DNA from: Myxococcales bacterium
Lineage (GTDB): Bacteria; Myxococcota_A; UBA9160; UBA4427
NCBI GenBank assembly: GCA_012960035.1
Contig: DUBZ01000070.1
Location: 1-39,091 of the forward strand
Reading direction: 5' to 3'
Length of the DNA stretch: 39,091 bases
A model generated the notes under the pieces. It saw nothing but the letters and a program-made list of their open reading frames with translations, did not search any database and was not told the DNA's origin. The translations under genes and the position numbers were made by a program. Below are positions 17,201 through 25,040 of the stretch, piece by piece. How positions within the stretch are numbered: position 1 is the first letter of the stretch; every line of letters starts with the position of its first letter.

Positions 17201-19850
17201 TGGCAGTACGCGAGACGTGGGCGGAGTCGGCCCCATTGCGCTGTTGATTGGTGCACTGGTAGGCGGGCAGCCGCTTAAGAACAACTTGTTGACGGTGCAG
17301 ACGGGCGTGTCGAGTGACTTCCTTCCGGTCTCGATACCGGTCGTGACCTTGCAGGAATACGGCAACGTTGATCCGCTGCTAACACCATCGGAGCGGCAGG
17401 CCAAGGTGGATAGCCGGCGTGAAAACGAGAATTTCAACTGCTTCGACCCCCAAAGCGAGGCAGACAACTTCAACCCCATCATCGCACCTAATTCCCCGGA
17501 GACGCGACTGAAGGTGAAGTGTGGTGTCGCAGATGGCAAGCTCGGCAAGTCGCTCACGCCTGAGCAGGAAGCCTTGCTTGGCTGTGGTCCGTTCTTCGGG
17601 ACGAACTGTGACTTCTCGGGCCTAGACCTATTGAACGCTGACGCGAGTGCGATATTCCAAAGCTTTGTCGGCATCGAGGGCACACTTCAGGCGCTCGAGA
17701 TTTTCAGGAAGCAACTCAAAGATGTCGGTCGCGCAGACCTTGCCGATGACATTGAGTTTCGAACGGATGGCCATCTCACACTTCTACGGACTGAGCGAAA
17801 CGGCGATGGCGCAGGCGTGGATGTGGGCGACCCGAACCCACTTCTGATTGATGACCCCCGTATCGCTCCGCTCCTTCAACCTGGCACAGTGAGTTGGCGC
17901 CAAGCAGGGATCCGTACACCCGTTTGTACGACAAATGATCTTGAGGGCCGAACGAGGACGGACCAAAACGGGAATACGGAAACCGCGCCGTCCCGCCTAC
18001 CGGGTTGTCGTGGTCTGGTCGATACCGCGAAAGAATCCGGTGGGATCACGGCTCTCGCTACCGCTTTCAATCACGTGCGATTCAGCGGGGCGCCGGGCCA
18101 AGGCCCCGTGATCAACGGTTATCTGCGCGAAAAGGACTTTCTCGAGCAGGGCGGCAATGAGGGCTTCTTCATTAACGAAGAGCTCTTCTTGTTCCACGCC
18201 TACGTCGCTCCGGAGGACGCCGAACGCGACTCAGAAGGCAGCATCATCGACGCCAATCTGGACGGCATTCCGGACATCCGATATCCCGGTGTCGACTGCA
18301 GTCCTGACCTGGCTTCGGATTGTTTCGAGCACTTCAAAAATTTTAAGGACGGCCCGGGACTCCACAATGTCTGGGACGAGGGCTACAAACTCTCGGTAGA
18401 CGGGAGCCCGTTTAAACTTCGCCTTAAATCCGAGTCTTCTGCGGTCAAACTGCGACTACCGGGGCAAATTGATCCCGATCAGGATCAGGCTGAGCGGGGG
18501 ACGCCGAATTGTCCGGGGTGCCCGATTCTGCGGACGGACTTTGTGGGCGGCAAGAACAACCAGCTCGGCAATGGGCATCCCTTCACGGGGGACATCTTTA
18601 CAAGTGAGCTGGCGGGCTTCTCGTTCAACTTGATGATGTTGCTCGTGACTTTCGACGAAGAGTTCCAGCTCATCATCGACACCATTACATCCGGTCCGAC
18701 CGGCAACAGAGGGGTCTTGCCGCGTGAGATTGGCGAGTCGCTCACACTTCCATACTTCCCGGGTGGCCCGCCGCTCAATCAGACCCAGGGGAACTGCCAC
18801 GAAGACCGTTTGGCTACCCTCGGAGTGGAATTCCCGGGACAGGTTAACGTGGATACCGAAAACGTTGTAAGATGCGGAGCTGAACGGCGTCGTTTTGCGG
18901 TCCACTACGCATTTTCCGGCGACGAGTGGGGGACCCGCGATCCAAACGAAGCCTTCGTGGACCCATGGCTCACAGCAAAAACGGGAGCTGTATTTGGCCT
19001 GACATACGACTACGTCGAAAACCGGTTCGTCGGGATGGAAATTCTCGAGTCGGACTCCGTCGTGGGCACCGGTGAATTCATTAAGGCGGGTAAGCACTGC
19101 AGCTTCGTGACGCCCCAGCACTGCGGGATCGTTCAGAACATCTTCGCCATTGCCGGCGTGCAGCATCGGTCGGTGAAGGCGGGTGGCAGTGGGGACTTTG
19201 GTCGCCGCACCTTTATTTGGCACAGCGGTGGCGAGGTCATCCTCGAATTCGATCGACGCAACGTTCTTGGCCTCGCGGTCGACTTCGCCGAGGACTACAC
19301 CAAGTCGAACTGGGGCATGGAATTCACCTGGGTCGAAGGGGTTCGCGTCAGCGACTATGATGAGTGGGACGGTCTTACGACGGTCGACGACTTCAACCTC
19401 ACGATCTCAATGGACCGCCCGACGTTCATCGACTTCTTGAACCCGAACCACACTTTCTTCCTCAATACACAGTGGTTCTTCCAGTACCGCGATGGATACA
19501 AGAGCAGCATGCCGGCCAACGGTCCGTTTAATGTGCTGGGCTTGGTCTTCATGCAGACGGGGTACTTCCAGGACCGGTTGCTGCCGGGCTTGATCGGCGT
19601 CTACGACTTTATGTCGCGCTCTGGCGCGGCGTTGCCTCAGGTGACGTTCCGATACACTGAAAATTTCTCAGTCGTCGTCGGGGCGAACATCTTCATGGGC
19701 CGCGAGCAATTGCACGAGATGCCGATTCAGGGCATCGGCCCGGCGTCAAACCAGCGCGGCGAGTACGCGTACAAGGTTGGCGTCGAAAACGGGATCGCCC
19801 TTGTTCGCGACCGCGACGAAGTCTTCATGAGGCTCCGCTACACGTTCTAG
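14253..19850 (+). CDS. giant cysteine-rich DUF1302-type outer-membrane protein
   Basis: The 1865-residue product has an N-terminal signal peptide (about residues 1-40) and ends in '...RLRYTF', a C-terminal phenylalanine as expected of a beta-barrel protein. DUF1302 hallmarks are the start 'EAHGFFESQLRVLNED' and, near residues 650-675, 'RLWLRVGKQSIVWGKTELF' with 'TTDQFNPQD'. Typical DUF1302 proteins have about 600 residues; this one is three times as long. Large inserts are Asp-rich and contain 34 cysteines, many in close pairs (for example CVYSHGC, CQTGDMGC, CDAGVDC), suggesting disulfide-stapled periplasmic or surface loops. Around residue 578 stands 'RFGTHYVISA', similar to half of the MACPF signature. 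AGGAGAAGG precedes the ATG. The DUF1329 gene, its usual partner, lies convergently downstream. The role is unknown; hydrophobic-substrate handling at the outer membrane is a guess. Confidence 0.85.
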   Translation: MPLGVVQYVVDRSLLLLVVLTLIFSTALSVAPGVVAPAGAFEMMDGRFEAHGFFESQLRVLNEDFSEDWDVAQWYQVLNVELELDIIDDTWMGIDLLSAFVRLEVRYDCVYSHGCGMFRGINTYGDKSQSLPRRLSNGFDQDTAGVLLLGNNDRLSGATTDPIALADLSGFRLISETEGQTIYNGTLGNETGEDRFLAPGLGSNCNDQDDNYFNCFVGPTPFSLNFDDFKDYKFTQIHTRTGAIARMGPWLPKNKVDPIATMASVPNPFDSAATTELLFLGYIDHQGFQTNFLNFWNTEDGDILPPGVEDFDIDAELATDPTVNVTVKLNYPDRAGADVSLRLPLLRTDKFTDIFANPADTDGADQIDYALNSNGQGVNLLPVRLRYPKLGTGGGGAKPYRPTSIVDHDEAFYFGPDIEELELNLDCSDTDDGGSSCYVKEVDETIVYDADNKIVEINDFNLKFQEYYRDIQVSMRTVCQTGDMGCFERVFSEEMDVEGYDVTCGGLGAGCGISLSSVIQETFEDIKSLDCLESEWDCSDQLLESVEDRLTGLQADGVALSCDAGVDCETEISKYLIRFGTHYVISATRSDTVARGNFIPSKPLQELLESGRLDSVPLNYTESERAWNRGYSQNDEKELKEAYLDIELMDSRLWLRVGKQSIVWGKTELFRTTDQFNPQDFALSSLGSLEETRINLWAFRAVYSLYEVGPLSDVRVEFAFNFDDFQFSDLGACGEAFTPNVVCQLSLGALVHGMTGIGVAGIAQPPYRWFDPRGWEIGGRVEWRWSRFSFALTDFWGYNDLPTVEFITQYQRNVDPFSGRPRRYGFSGRCNTDEQDVITTRLSPALDVNNNNAQGFIDAIIADGSGGTGNPSILAQYQGGNGISESCLRPGPTHREFFLADLPRDQDLSDLVGSALALKELREVPGVIDRLDQRIPINNSYRAFIEGNSLDEHHANLNFFTWICSSTVGFLSLDPNACAQTVFGSTRDVGGVGPIALLIGALVGGQPLKNNLLTVQTGVSSDFLPVSIPVVTLQEYGNVDPLLTPSERQAKVDSRRENENFNCFDPQSEADNFNPIIAPNSPETRLKVKCGVADGKLGKSLTPEQEALLGCGPFFGTNCDFSGLDLLNADASAIFQSFVGIEGTLQALEIFRKQLKDVGRADLADDIEFRTDGHLTLLRTERNGDGAGVDVGDPNPLLIDDPRIAPLLQPGTVSWRQAGIRTPVCTTNDLEGRTRTDQNGNTETAPSRLPGCRGLVDTAKESGGITALATAFNHVRFSGAPGQGPVINGYLREKDFLEQGGNEGFFINEELFLFHAYVAPEDAERDSEGSIIDANLDGIPDIRYPGVDCSPDLASDCFEHFKNFKDGPGLHNVWDEGYKLSVDGSPFKLRLKSESSAVKLRLPGQIDPDQDQAERGTPNCPGCPILRTDFVGGKNNQLGNGHPFTGDIFTSELAGFSFNLMMLLVTFDEEFQLIIDTITSGPTGNRGVLPREIGESLTLPYFPGGPPLNQTQGNCHEDRLATLGVEFPGQVNVDTENVVRCGAERRRFAVHYAFSGDEWGTRDPNEAFVDPWLTAKTGAVFGLTYDYVENRFVGMEILESDSVVGTGEFIKAGKHCSFVTPQHCGIVQNIFAIAGVQHRSVKAGGSGDFGRRTFIWHSGGEVILEFDRRNVLGLAVDFAEDYTKSNWGMEFTWVEGVRVSDYDEWDGLTTVDDFNLTISMDRPTFIDFLNPNHTFFLNTQWFFQYRDGYKSSMPANGPFNVLGLVFMQTGYFQDRLLPGLIGVYDFMSRSGAALPQVTFRYTENFSVVVGANIFMGREQLHEMPIQGIGPASNQRGEYAYKVGVENGIALVRDRDEVFMRLRYTF

Positions 19851-19914
19851 GAAGGCCCAGTTCTACGCTGAGGGCTGACTCTGCTTAAGGGCTAACTTCT
19901 TGCTTAAGGGCTGA
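19851..19914. repeat. short direct repeats between convergent DUF1302 and DUF1329 genes
   Basis: The 64-bp gap carries three related units ending in GGGCTGAC or GGGCTAAC; two of them share the core CTTAAGGGCT. No hairpin with a T run was found, so how the two converging transcripts end is not evident. Confidence 0.45.
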
Positions 19915-21393
19915 CTAGCGACCTCGGCCCAGACCGTCAGACGTCGTCATCGACCGCTGCAAAGCATCGCTCGGAGGCGTGGTGTCGATGTCATAGGATT
20001 CGCGCCTCCAGCCGCCTGCCCCCGCTCCAGCGTCATAGAACGCCGCCGCCACGGGAATAAAGGCCGAAGCCGGAACGCCACCTGGCCATTCGGGCGCGCT
20101 CGTCAGGTCGTCGCTGAACTTGTATGCGAACGCACCGATGTCGAGCAACCGCTGCCGGCTCGTCCGGGTGATCCAGTAAAGAGGCTGCAAGGTCTGGTAG
20201 TCGACGAAGATCTTCACGTAGGCGACGTCGAGATTCTTGACCCGCAGGGAGCCTTCGAGGATCAGTGCGTGCCGGACGTCCCAGCGATCGTTCGCAAAGG
20301 ACAGGCCGCTGGTTCCGAAGTTGCGGTCTTTGAGGATGGGGTAGCCCGAGCCGTTCGCGTTGATGGGGGCAAGCACATCGGTTTCGCCAGCGATCCGCCA
20401 CGCGTATGCGTTCGCGCGGAGCGTAATCCCGATGAGGCCACGCCGCATGTCTTCGGAAGCCGCGATCGAATAACCCGCGGTTGGGCTGATCGAGCCTGTC
20501 TCACCGTACGCAAGCTGCCCGCCACCGCCGTCGCCCGTCACGCTGTACTTCGGGACGTAGAGGCCGTCGACCCAGCTGATCGCGGCACGTCGCACTTTCC
20601 GCATTGAGGGGATGTAGGTAAAAATGTCGTCAGGTTCGCCGTAACGCTCACTTGCGCGCTTGGGGCGAAATTGTCGCCACGCCAGGTGTCGCGCGTTGAA
20701 CGGGCGGTGGAACTCACCGCCTGAGGCGAGCTCCATCTTTTGACGCTTGGGGATGTGATAGTCCTGGGCCGCCAGGTCGGCGCGGTGTGAAACTTTGAGC
20801 ACAAAAAATTCGCCGTCGTATTCCTGCATTTCGCCGACGCGGTTCGGAAAGTCGGAAATGCGAAACTTGCCCCGCAAGCCGGCACCGATATATCGCTCCT
20901 GCACGTTGAAGGCCCAATGCGCGCCAGACTTCTTGTCGTTCGGATCAATTTGACCCTGGGGGAAGGGCAGCCCGGCGGTGTATTGGGTGAGGTTGCCGTC
21001 GTTGTCGACTTTGGCTTGTCCCGCGAACTTTTCCGTGGCCTCTCGAAAGAAGTCCGGGACGGCGTAGCGGCGATGGCACGGGCCAACCACGAGCCGCATG
21101 CCTTCGTGGAAGAAGACTTCCCGGCTTCGCCAGAGCTCCTTGGGAATGAGCTGTCGCAGCAGCATCAAGTCTTCTTTTAACAGCACCATGCCGGGTTTGA
21201 TCGCGATCGCCACCGCGTCGACCTTGGGCCCGTCGCCCTCCGGCTCGAGCGTCACCTCGGGGCAGTCTCCCTCGTCTGGCAGGCCGGCGGATGCGGACAG
21301 GTGCGCGAAACAAATAAAACTTGAGGTGAGGAGCATCGCGCCGAACACGTGGGCGAGGTGTTTTGTCGTGATCGTGGCGCGGGCAGGGTGCAT
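19915..21393 (-). CDS. exported DUF1329 family protein
   Basis: The 492-residue protein matches DUF1329: a signal peptide (hydrophobic stretch about residues 10-35, ending 'SASAG'), an early helix region 'GMVLLKEDLMLLRQLIPKELW', the block 'DDIFTYIPSMRKVRRAA' and the C-terminal 'VKIFVDYQTLQPLYWITRT'. The fold is thought to be related to lipid-binding LolA/LolB-type barrels, so it may carry a lipid-like ligand in the periplasm or sit on the outer membrane; this part is inference. The ATG at 21393 is chosen over 21489 because the signal peptide starts there and AGGAG lies 14 bases upstream. DUF1329 and DUF1302 genes are regular neighbours in proteobacteria; here they converge. The upstream side is divergent from a histidine kinase gene. 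Confidence 0.85.
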   Translation of the reverse strand: MHPARATITTKHLAHVFGAMLLTSSFICFAHLSASAGLPDEGDCPEVTLEPEGDGPKVDAVAIAIKPGMVLLKEDLMLLRQLIPKELWRSREVFFHEGMRLVVGPCHRRYAVPDFFREATEKFAGQAKVDNDGNLTQYTAGLPFPQGQIDPNDKKSGAHWAFNVQERYIGAGLRGKFRISDFPNRVGEMQEYDGEFFVLKVSHRADLAAQDYHIPKRQKMELASGGEFHRPFNARHLAWRQFRPKRASERYGEPDDIFTYIPSMRKVRRAAISWVDGLYVPKYSVTGDGGGGQLAYGETGSISPTAGYSIAASEDMRRGLIGITLRANAYAWRIAGETDVLAPINANGSGYPILKDRNFGTSGLSFANDRWDVRHALILEGSLRVKNLDVAYVKIFVDYQTLQPLYWITRTSRQRLLDIGAFAYKFSDDLTSAPEWPGGVPASAFIPVAAAFYDAGAGAGGWRRESYDIDTTPPSDALQRSMTTSDGLGRGR

Positions 21394-21562
21394 AGACAGG
21401 GGGCTTTCTCCTAGCGAGGTCGGCGCATGGTATCGTAGGCGCTTCGAACCTTTGCCGGGACGCTGACGTCCAATAGCAGGGTATCCCATTTGAACTCACC
21501 CCCGTTCGCCGCCGAGGCGATCGACGGGGTGTGACTCGGACACCAAGAGGACACCAAAACCC

Positions 21563-22483
21563 GTGTCACGCCGATCCATACTCCCGAGGCTCACCGTCGG
21601 CATCGTTTTGATGGTGCTCCTGTTGGTCCTCGCTGTTGGATGGCAGGTGATGTTGTGGAGTGGACTCGACCCGGTTGGCCCGGGTTTCGACACCCGCGAT
21701 TGGTTGTTCTTGATCTTTGGAACGATCTTCTTTTTGCTCGTGATGATCGGTCTGGCAGGGCTCTGTGCGTGGCTCTTGCAAGAAATGCGCAGCAACCAAC
21801 GCCAGCGGGCCTTTCTGGATGCCGTGACCCACGAGATGAAAACGCCGATGGCATCATTTCGGTTGTACTTAGACACAATCAAGCGTCACGATCCGCCCGC
21901 GGAACAGAGGCGCGAATTCATCGATCGCATGAGCGCCGACCTCGACCGGCTCGACCGGACGGTCGCCAAGGTGCTCGACGCGGCGCGCGCTGAAGAGCAC
22001 GGTCGCAATCCGATCCGGGAGCGCGTTGATCTCGCCGAGCTCCTGAGCAGCTGCATCGAAGAAATGCGCACGCGCTATCGCCTTTCGAAAGAAGCGGTCG
22101 AACTCAAGGTCGAACGCATGACCCCGGTGAGGGGAGATTCGTCGGAGCTCGAATTGATCTTCAACAACTTGCTTGAGAACGCGATCAAGTATTCAGACGA
22201 CCCGGTGCAGGTTCGCGTGCAGGTTGAAACTCTGCGCGAGGATCGCGTTCGAGTGGAGATCGCTGATTCTGGAATCGGAATCCCGCCGCGTGAGTTGCGG
22301 AAAATATTTAGACGCTTCTACCGGGCGGGGCGCGACATGCAGCGTACTGCCGCCGGCCTCGGGTTGGGTTTGTTTGTCGTCCGCAGCCTTGTGCGCAAAC
22401 AAGGCGGTCGCGTTGTTGCGTTGAGTGAAGGCGCGGGGCGCGGCAGTCGGTTCGTCGTCACCCTACGCACGGTGCCGTTGTAG
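21563..22483 (+). CDS. two-transmembrane sensor histidine kinase
   Basis: This 306-residue kinase has transmembrane helices at about residues 8-32 and 47-73 with only some 14 residues outside the membrane, so it lacks a periplasmic sensor domain and probably senses within the membrane or through a partner. The phosphoacceptor is His90 in 'FLDAVTHEMKTPMASF'. The ATPase domain shows an N box 'NNLLENAIKYS', a G1 box 'ADSGIGIP' and a G2 box 'GLGLGLFVV'. No HAMP domain is seen. The response regulator gene follows after 70 bp. It is divergent from the DUF1329 gene, which could be a target, but no binding site was identified. Confidence 0.93.
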   Translation: MSRRSILPRLTVGIVLMVLLLVLAVGWQVMLWSGLDPVGPGFDTRDWLFLIFGTIFFLLVMIGLAGLCAWLLQEMRSNQRQRAFLDAVTHEMKTPMASFRLYLDTIKRHDPPAEQRREFIDRMSADLDRLDRTVAKVLDAARAEEHGRNPIRERVDLAELLSSCIEEMRTRYRLSKEAVELKVERMTPVRGDSSELELIFNNLLENAIKYSDDPVQVRVQVETLREDRVRVEIADSGIGIPPRELRKIFRRFYRAGRDMQRTAAGLGLGLFVVRSLVRKQGGRVVALSEGAGRGSRFVVTLRTVPL

Positions 22484-22553
22484 CCGCAGTGCGCAAACGC
22501 TGGGTTGAGTGCTCGATCGACGAGCCGCTCACAAGAAGCAAGGAGTAGCGAGT

Positions 22554-23255
22554 TTGGCCAGAGTTCTAGTCGTCGAAGACGACGACCACATCGCCCAGGG
22601 GTTGCGTTTTAATCTCGAACTTGAGGGCCACGACGTAAGCATTGCGGAGGACGGTCAAGCCGCGGTCGATTTCTTGACGGGCGACTTGCCAGCGTTCGAA
22701 TTGGTGATCCTTGACCTGATGCTGCCGAAAATGAGCGGCTTCGAAGTCGCACGCCGTGCGCGCGCTTCGGGGAACTTCGTTGCGATCTTGATGTTGACCG
22801 CCAAAGACTCGCCCGAAGACATCGTTCGCGGCCTCGAAGAGGGTGCAGACGACTACCTCACCAAGCCTTTTCACCTCGACGAACTCCTTGCTCGGGTCAA
22901 GGTGTTGTTGCGACGACGTCGTTGGGACGGCGTCGCCGAAGGTGACGCGGGGCCTCGCGAACTCAGTTTTGGGGACGTGACCCTCCACTTCGATCAATTT
23001 CGCCTCGACACCCCGACCGGCCAAATCGAATTGACGACGCGGGAGATGGGCTTGCTGCGCGCTTTGATTGCCCGGGACGGCGAGGTTGTGACCCGAGGAG
23101 AGCTGCTCGAAGAAGTTTGGGGACTCCGTCCGGACACCCAAACACGGGTGATCGACAGCTTTATCGTGAGATTGCGTCGCTATATCGAGAAGGATCCGGC
23201 GGACCCGGTGCACATTATGTCGGTGCGCGGTCGCGGCTACCGCTTCATCTCTTGA
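22554..23255 (+). CDS. OmpR/PhoB-type response regulator
   Basis: The 233-residue protein has a receiver domain (residues 1-120) with the acidic cluster Glu8-Asp9-Asp10, phosphoacceptor Asp54 in 'VILDLMLPKMSG', Thr82 and Lys104 in 'YLTKPF', and a winged-helix DNA-binding domain (about 135-233) with 'LTTREMGLLRALIARDGEVVTRGELLEEVW' features and the C-terminal 'SVRGRGYRF'. The frame opens at a GTG at 22509, but the TTG at 22554 is preferred: AAGGAG stands 8 bases ahead of it and the protein then begins in the usual way right before the first strand. It is paired with the preceding histidine kinase. Targets are unknown. Confidence 0.94.
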   Translation: MARVLVVEDDDHIAQGLRFNLELEGHDVSIAEDGQAAVDFLTGDLPAFELVILDLMLPKMSGFEVARRARASGNFVAILMLTAKDSPEDIVRGLEEGADDYLTKPFHLDELLARVKVLLRRRRWDGVAEGDAGPRELSFGDVTLHFDQFRLDTPTGQIELTTREMGLLRALIARDGEVVTRGELLEEVWGLRPDTQTRVIDSFIVRLRRYIEKDPADPVHIMSVRGRGYRFIS

Positions 23256-23324
23256 GCGCCGCGACTCCAATTGGATTTCGGTTGAAGCCTGTCTAAGCAT
23301 GTCGCTGCGTGCGAACATTATGGA

Positions 23325-24104
23325 GTGACCGACCTTCTTCGCATCCACGTGCAACCGTCTCTTCAAGAGCCGACGGCAATTTTTGCGTTCGAAGGTTGGA
23401 GCGATGCCGGAGACGCGGCGAGCAACGCCGTGTCGTTTATCAATGAAGCGATCCGCGCCGTGCCGTTGGCCGAGCTTGATTCCGAAAACTTTTACGATTT
23501 CACTGTGACGCGTCCAGAGATCGTGATGGACGAAAACAATCAGCGCGAAGTGCACTGGCCGGGCAACGAGTTTCGTTATGGCGAAGCGAGCAAAACCCGC
23601 GATCTCATCACTTGCGCCGGGGTTGAACCGCATATGCGTTGGCGATGCTTCTGCGACTGCATCAGTGAAGTCTTGAAAGCCAACGACGTGAAGCGTGTGG
23701 TCTTGCTCGGTTCGCACCTTGCCGACGTCGTGTATTCGCAGCCCGTGCAGATCACAGGTGTCGCATCGAACCCGGCACTGCTCGAACGTCTCGGAGTGCA
23801 AGCTTCGACGTACCAAGGGCCCACCGGGATCCTCGGGGTGCTCGCCGATCGATTTAACCGCGACGGCCTCGACGTGTTGAGTCTGTGGGCCGGGCTTCCG
23901 CACTACATCAACGCGCGGCCGAACCCGCGTGGCGCGCTTGCGCTCGTGCAGATAGTCAGTGAGGCGCTTGGCATTCGCTTTGATCTCGACCCGCTCTATC
24001 GATCCGCAGCAGAATTCGAGGAGCGAATCTCGAACCTGGTCGCGCAAGATCCCGAGCTTCGCGACTACGTGAAACAACTCAAGCGGCGTGAGTTCGCGCA
24101 GTAG
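23325..24104 (+). CDS. PAC2 family protein
   Basis: This 259-residue protein starts with the PAC2 pattern 'PTAIFAFEGWSDAGDAAS' (about residues 16-33) and carries 'VVLLGSHLADV' and 'GPTGILGVLADRF', typical of the bacterial PAC2 (proteasome assembly chaperone 2-like) family. In actinobacteria members of this family are common; their biochemical role is unsettled. No proteasome or Pup genes lie in this window. The GTG at 23325 has no separated Shine-Dalgarno sequence, so translation could be leaderless; the start is uncertain by a few codons. It follows the response regulator by 69 bp and converges on the Trm112-like gene. Confidence 0.85.
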   Translation: MTDLLRIHVQPSLQEPTAIFAFEGWSDAGDAASNAVSFINEAIRAVPLAELDSENFYDFTVTRPEIVMDENNQREVHWPGNEFRYGEASKTRDLITCAGVEPHMRWRCFCDCISEVLKANDVKRVVLLGSHLADVVYSQPVQITGVASNPALLERLGVQASTYQGPTGILGVLADRFNRDGLDVLSLWAGLPHYINARPNPRGALALVQIVSEALGIRFDLDPLYRSAAEFEERISNLVAQDPELRDYVKQLKRREFAQ

Positions 24105-24155
24105 GGCGCGACGATTGACCAGGAGGTCGCGGCGATCGACGCGAGCGGTCCGTTC

Positions 24156-24413
24156 TCACAGCGAACTGAGTTCGATCGATTCCTCGATCAGCATGACCGG
24201 GATCCCGTCGTCGACGATGTAGACGATCTTGCCGTCTTCGCGAATCAAGCCTTCAGAAATCGGCGCCGCGACGGATTCGCCTCCGCGGTTGCGAAGTTCC
24301 CCCGAGGAGACGCGCGCATTGATCTGAGAAATGGTCTCATCGCCCGCGGCCGAAACGCGTTGCTTGGTTTCTGGGCATACGAGGATGTCGAGTAGTTCCT
24401 GACTGACGGGCAT
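24156..24413 (-). CDS. Trm112/UPF0434-like small protein
   Basis: This 85-residue protein begins 'QELLDILVCPETKQRV' and ends with 'IVYIVDDGIPVMLIEESI', the two conserved ends of the Trm112/UPF0434 (YcaR-like) family, whose eukaryotic members activate methyltransferases. Only one cysteine (Cys13) remains, so zinc binding as in the four-cysteine members is unlikely. AGGAG stands 7 bases before the ATG. In several proteobacteria such genes lie beside kdsB or lpxK; here kdsB is about 13 kb away. Confidence 0.88.
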   Translation of the reverse strand: MPVSQELLDILVCPETKQRVSAAGDETISQINARVSSGELRNRGGESVAAPISEGLIREDGKIVYIVDDGIPVMLIEESIELSSL

Positions 24414-25040
24414 GACGATCTCCTATGGGTACTGGACAACGATGGGTAGTCGAGAATACACCGCGCGACAATGTGTGTGCCCGTCCGGTGGTTCTGCTTC
24501 GGACTGCGAACCGACATCTCGCGCCACCAGCGGGGGTTGGCGCCCCGGATGGTTCGGGTTCCAGATACGCCCCCTGACTTGACGTCAGTGGATCATTTGA
24601 GGGGTTGCGCTCGCCGTGTGAATCACGGCTGAATTAGGGGCAAAGCCGCAAGCCTCGGGGCGGAAGGAGAGTCCGCAACAATTCGATGCGCCGTCAGAAA
24701 TGCGATTCCGGTCAAAGTCGGTTGACGTCGCACGGGCGAAGTCGTAAAACCACCTCGCGGAATGTCTCGAAGGCCGCCAATGGTTTTCCATGTGCGCGAT
24801 TCAAGGTCACGCAGATGGCAGAAGAGTGACGGTCGAGTCCACGTCGCGCTTGCTGGCTGGGCTTTCTGAGACGTCTCACACGGAAGTGCGAACAGAACCA
24901 CGATCAAGAGCGCGATCGGCAAGCAGATCCAAATAGATCAAGGTTGTAGGGGGAACGGAGCACGCGGCTCCATTTCCCGCCAGTTCGGCAGAACACGGTA
25001 GAAATCGACAGAGGCCGTCGACAAAGTTCGACGAAGGCCA
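24414..25040. other. 627-bp gene-free region upstream of the act operon
   Basis: No frame here looks coding. Present are a small palindrome CTGACTTGACGTCAG around 24575 and a possible promoter at 24722-24750 (TTGACG, 17 bases, TAAAAC) directed toward actA. The rest holds nothing that was recognised. Confidence 0.4.
24722..24750 (+). promoter_or_regulatory. weak candidate promoter for the act operon
   Basis: TTGACG (24722-24727) and TAAAAC (24745-24750) with a 17-base spacer, about 290 bp before actA. The -10 box is poor, so confidence is low. Confidence 0.25.

Noticed and set aside
22566..24077. 503-residue minus-strand frame opposite the response regulator and PAC2 genes
   Set aside because: It spans two convincing plus-strand genes and the gap between them, and has no recognisable domain.
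24623..24922. 99-residue minus-strand frame with a hydrophobic start before the act operon
   Set aside because: The hydrophobic start looks like a signal, but no ribosome binding site, family pattern or continuity is seen; probably chance.
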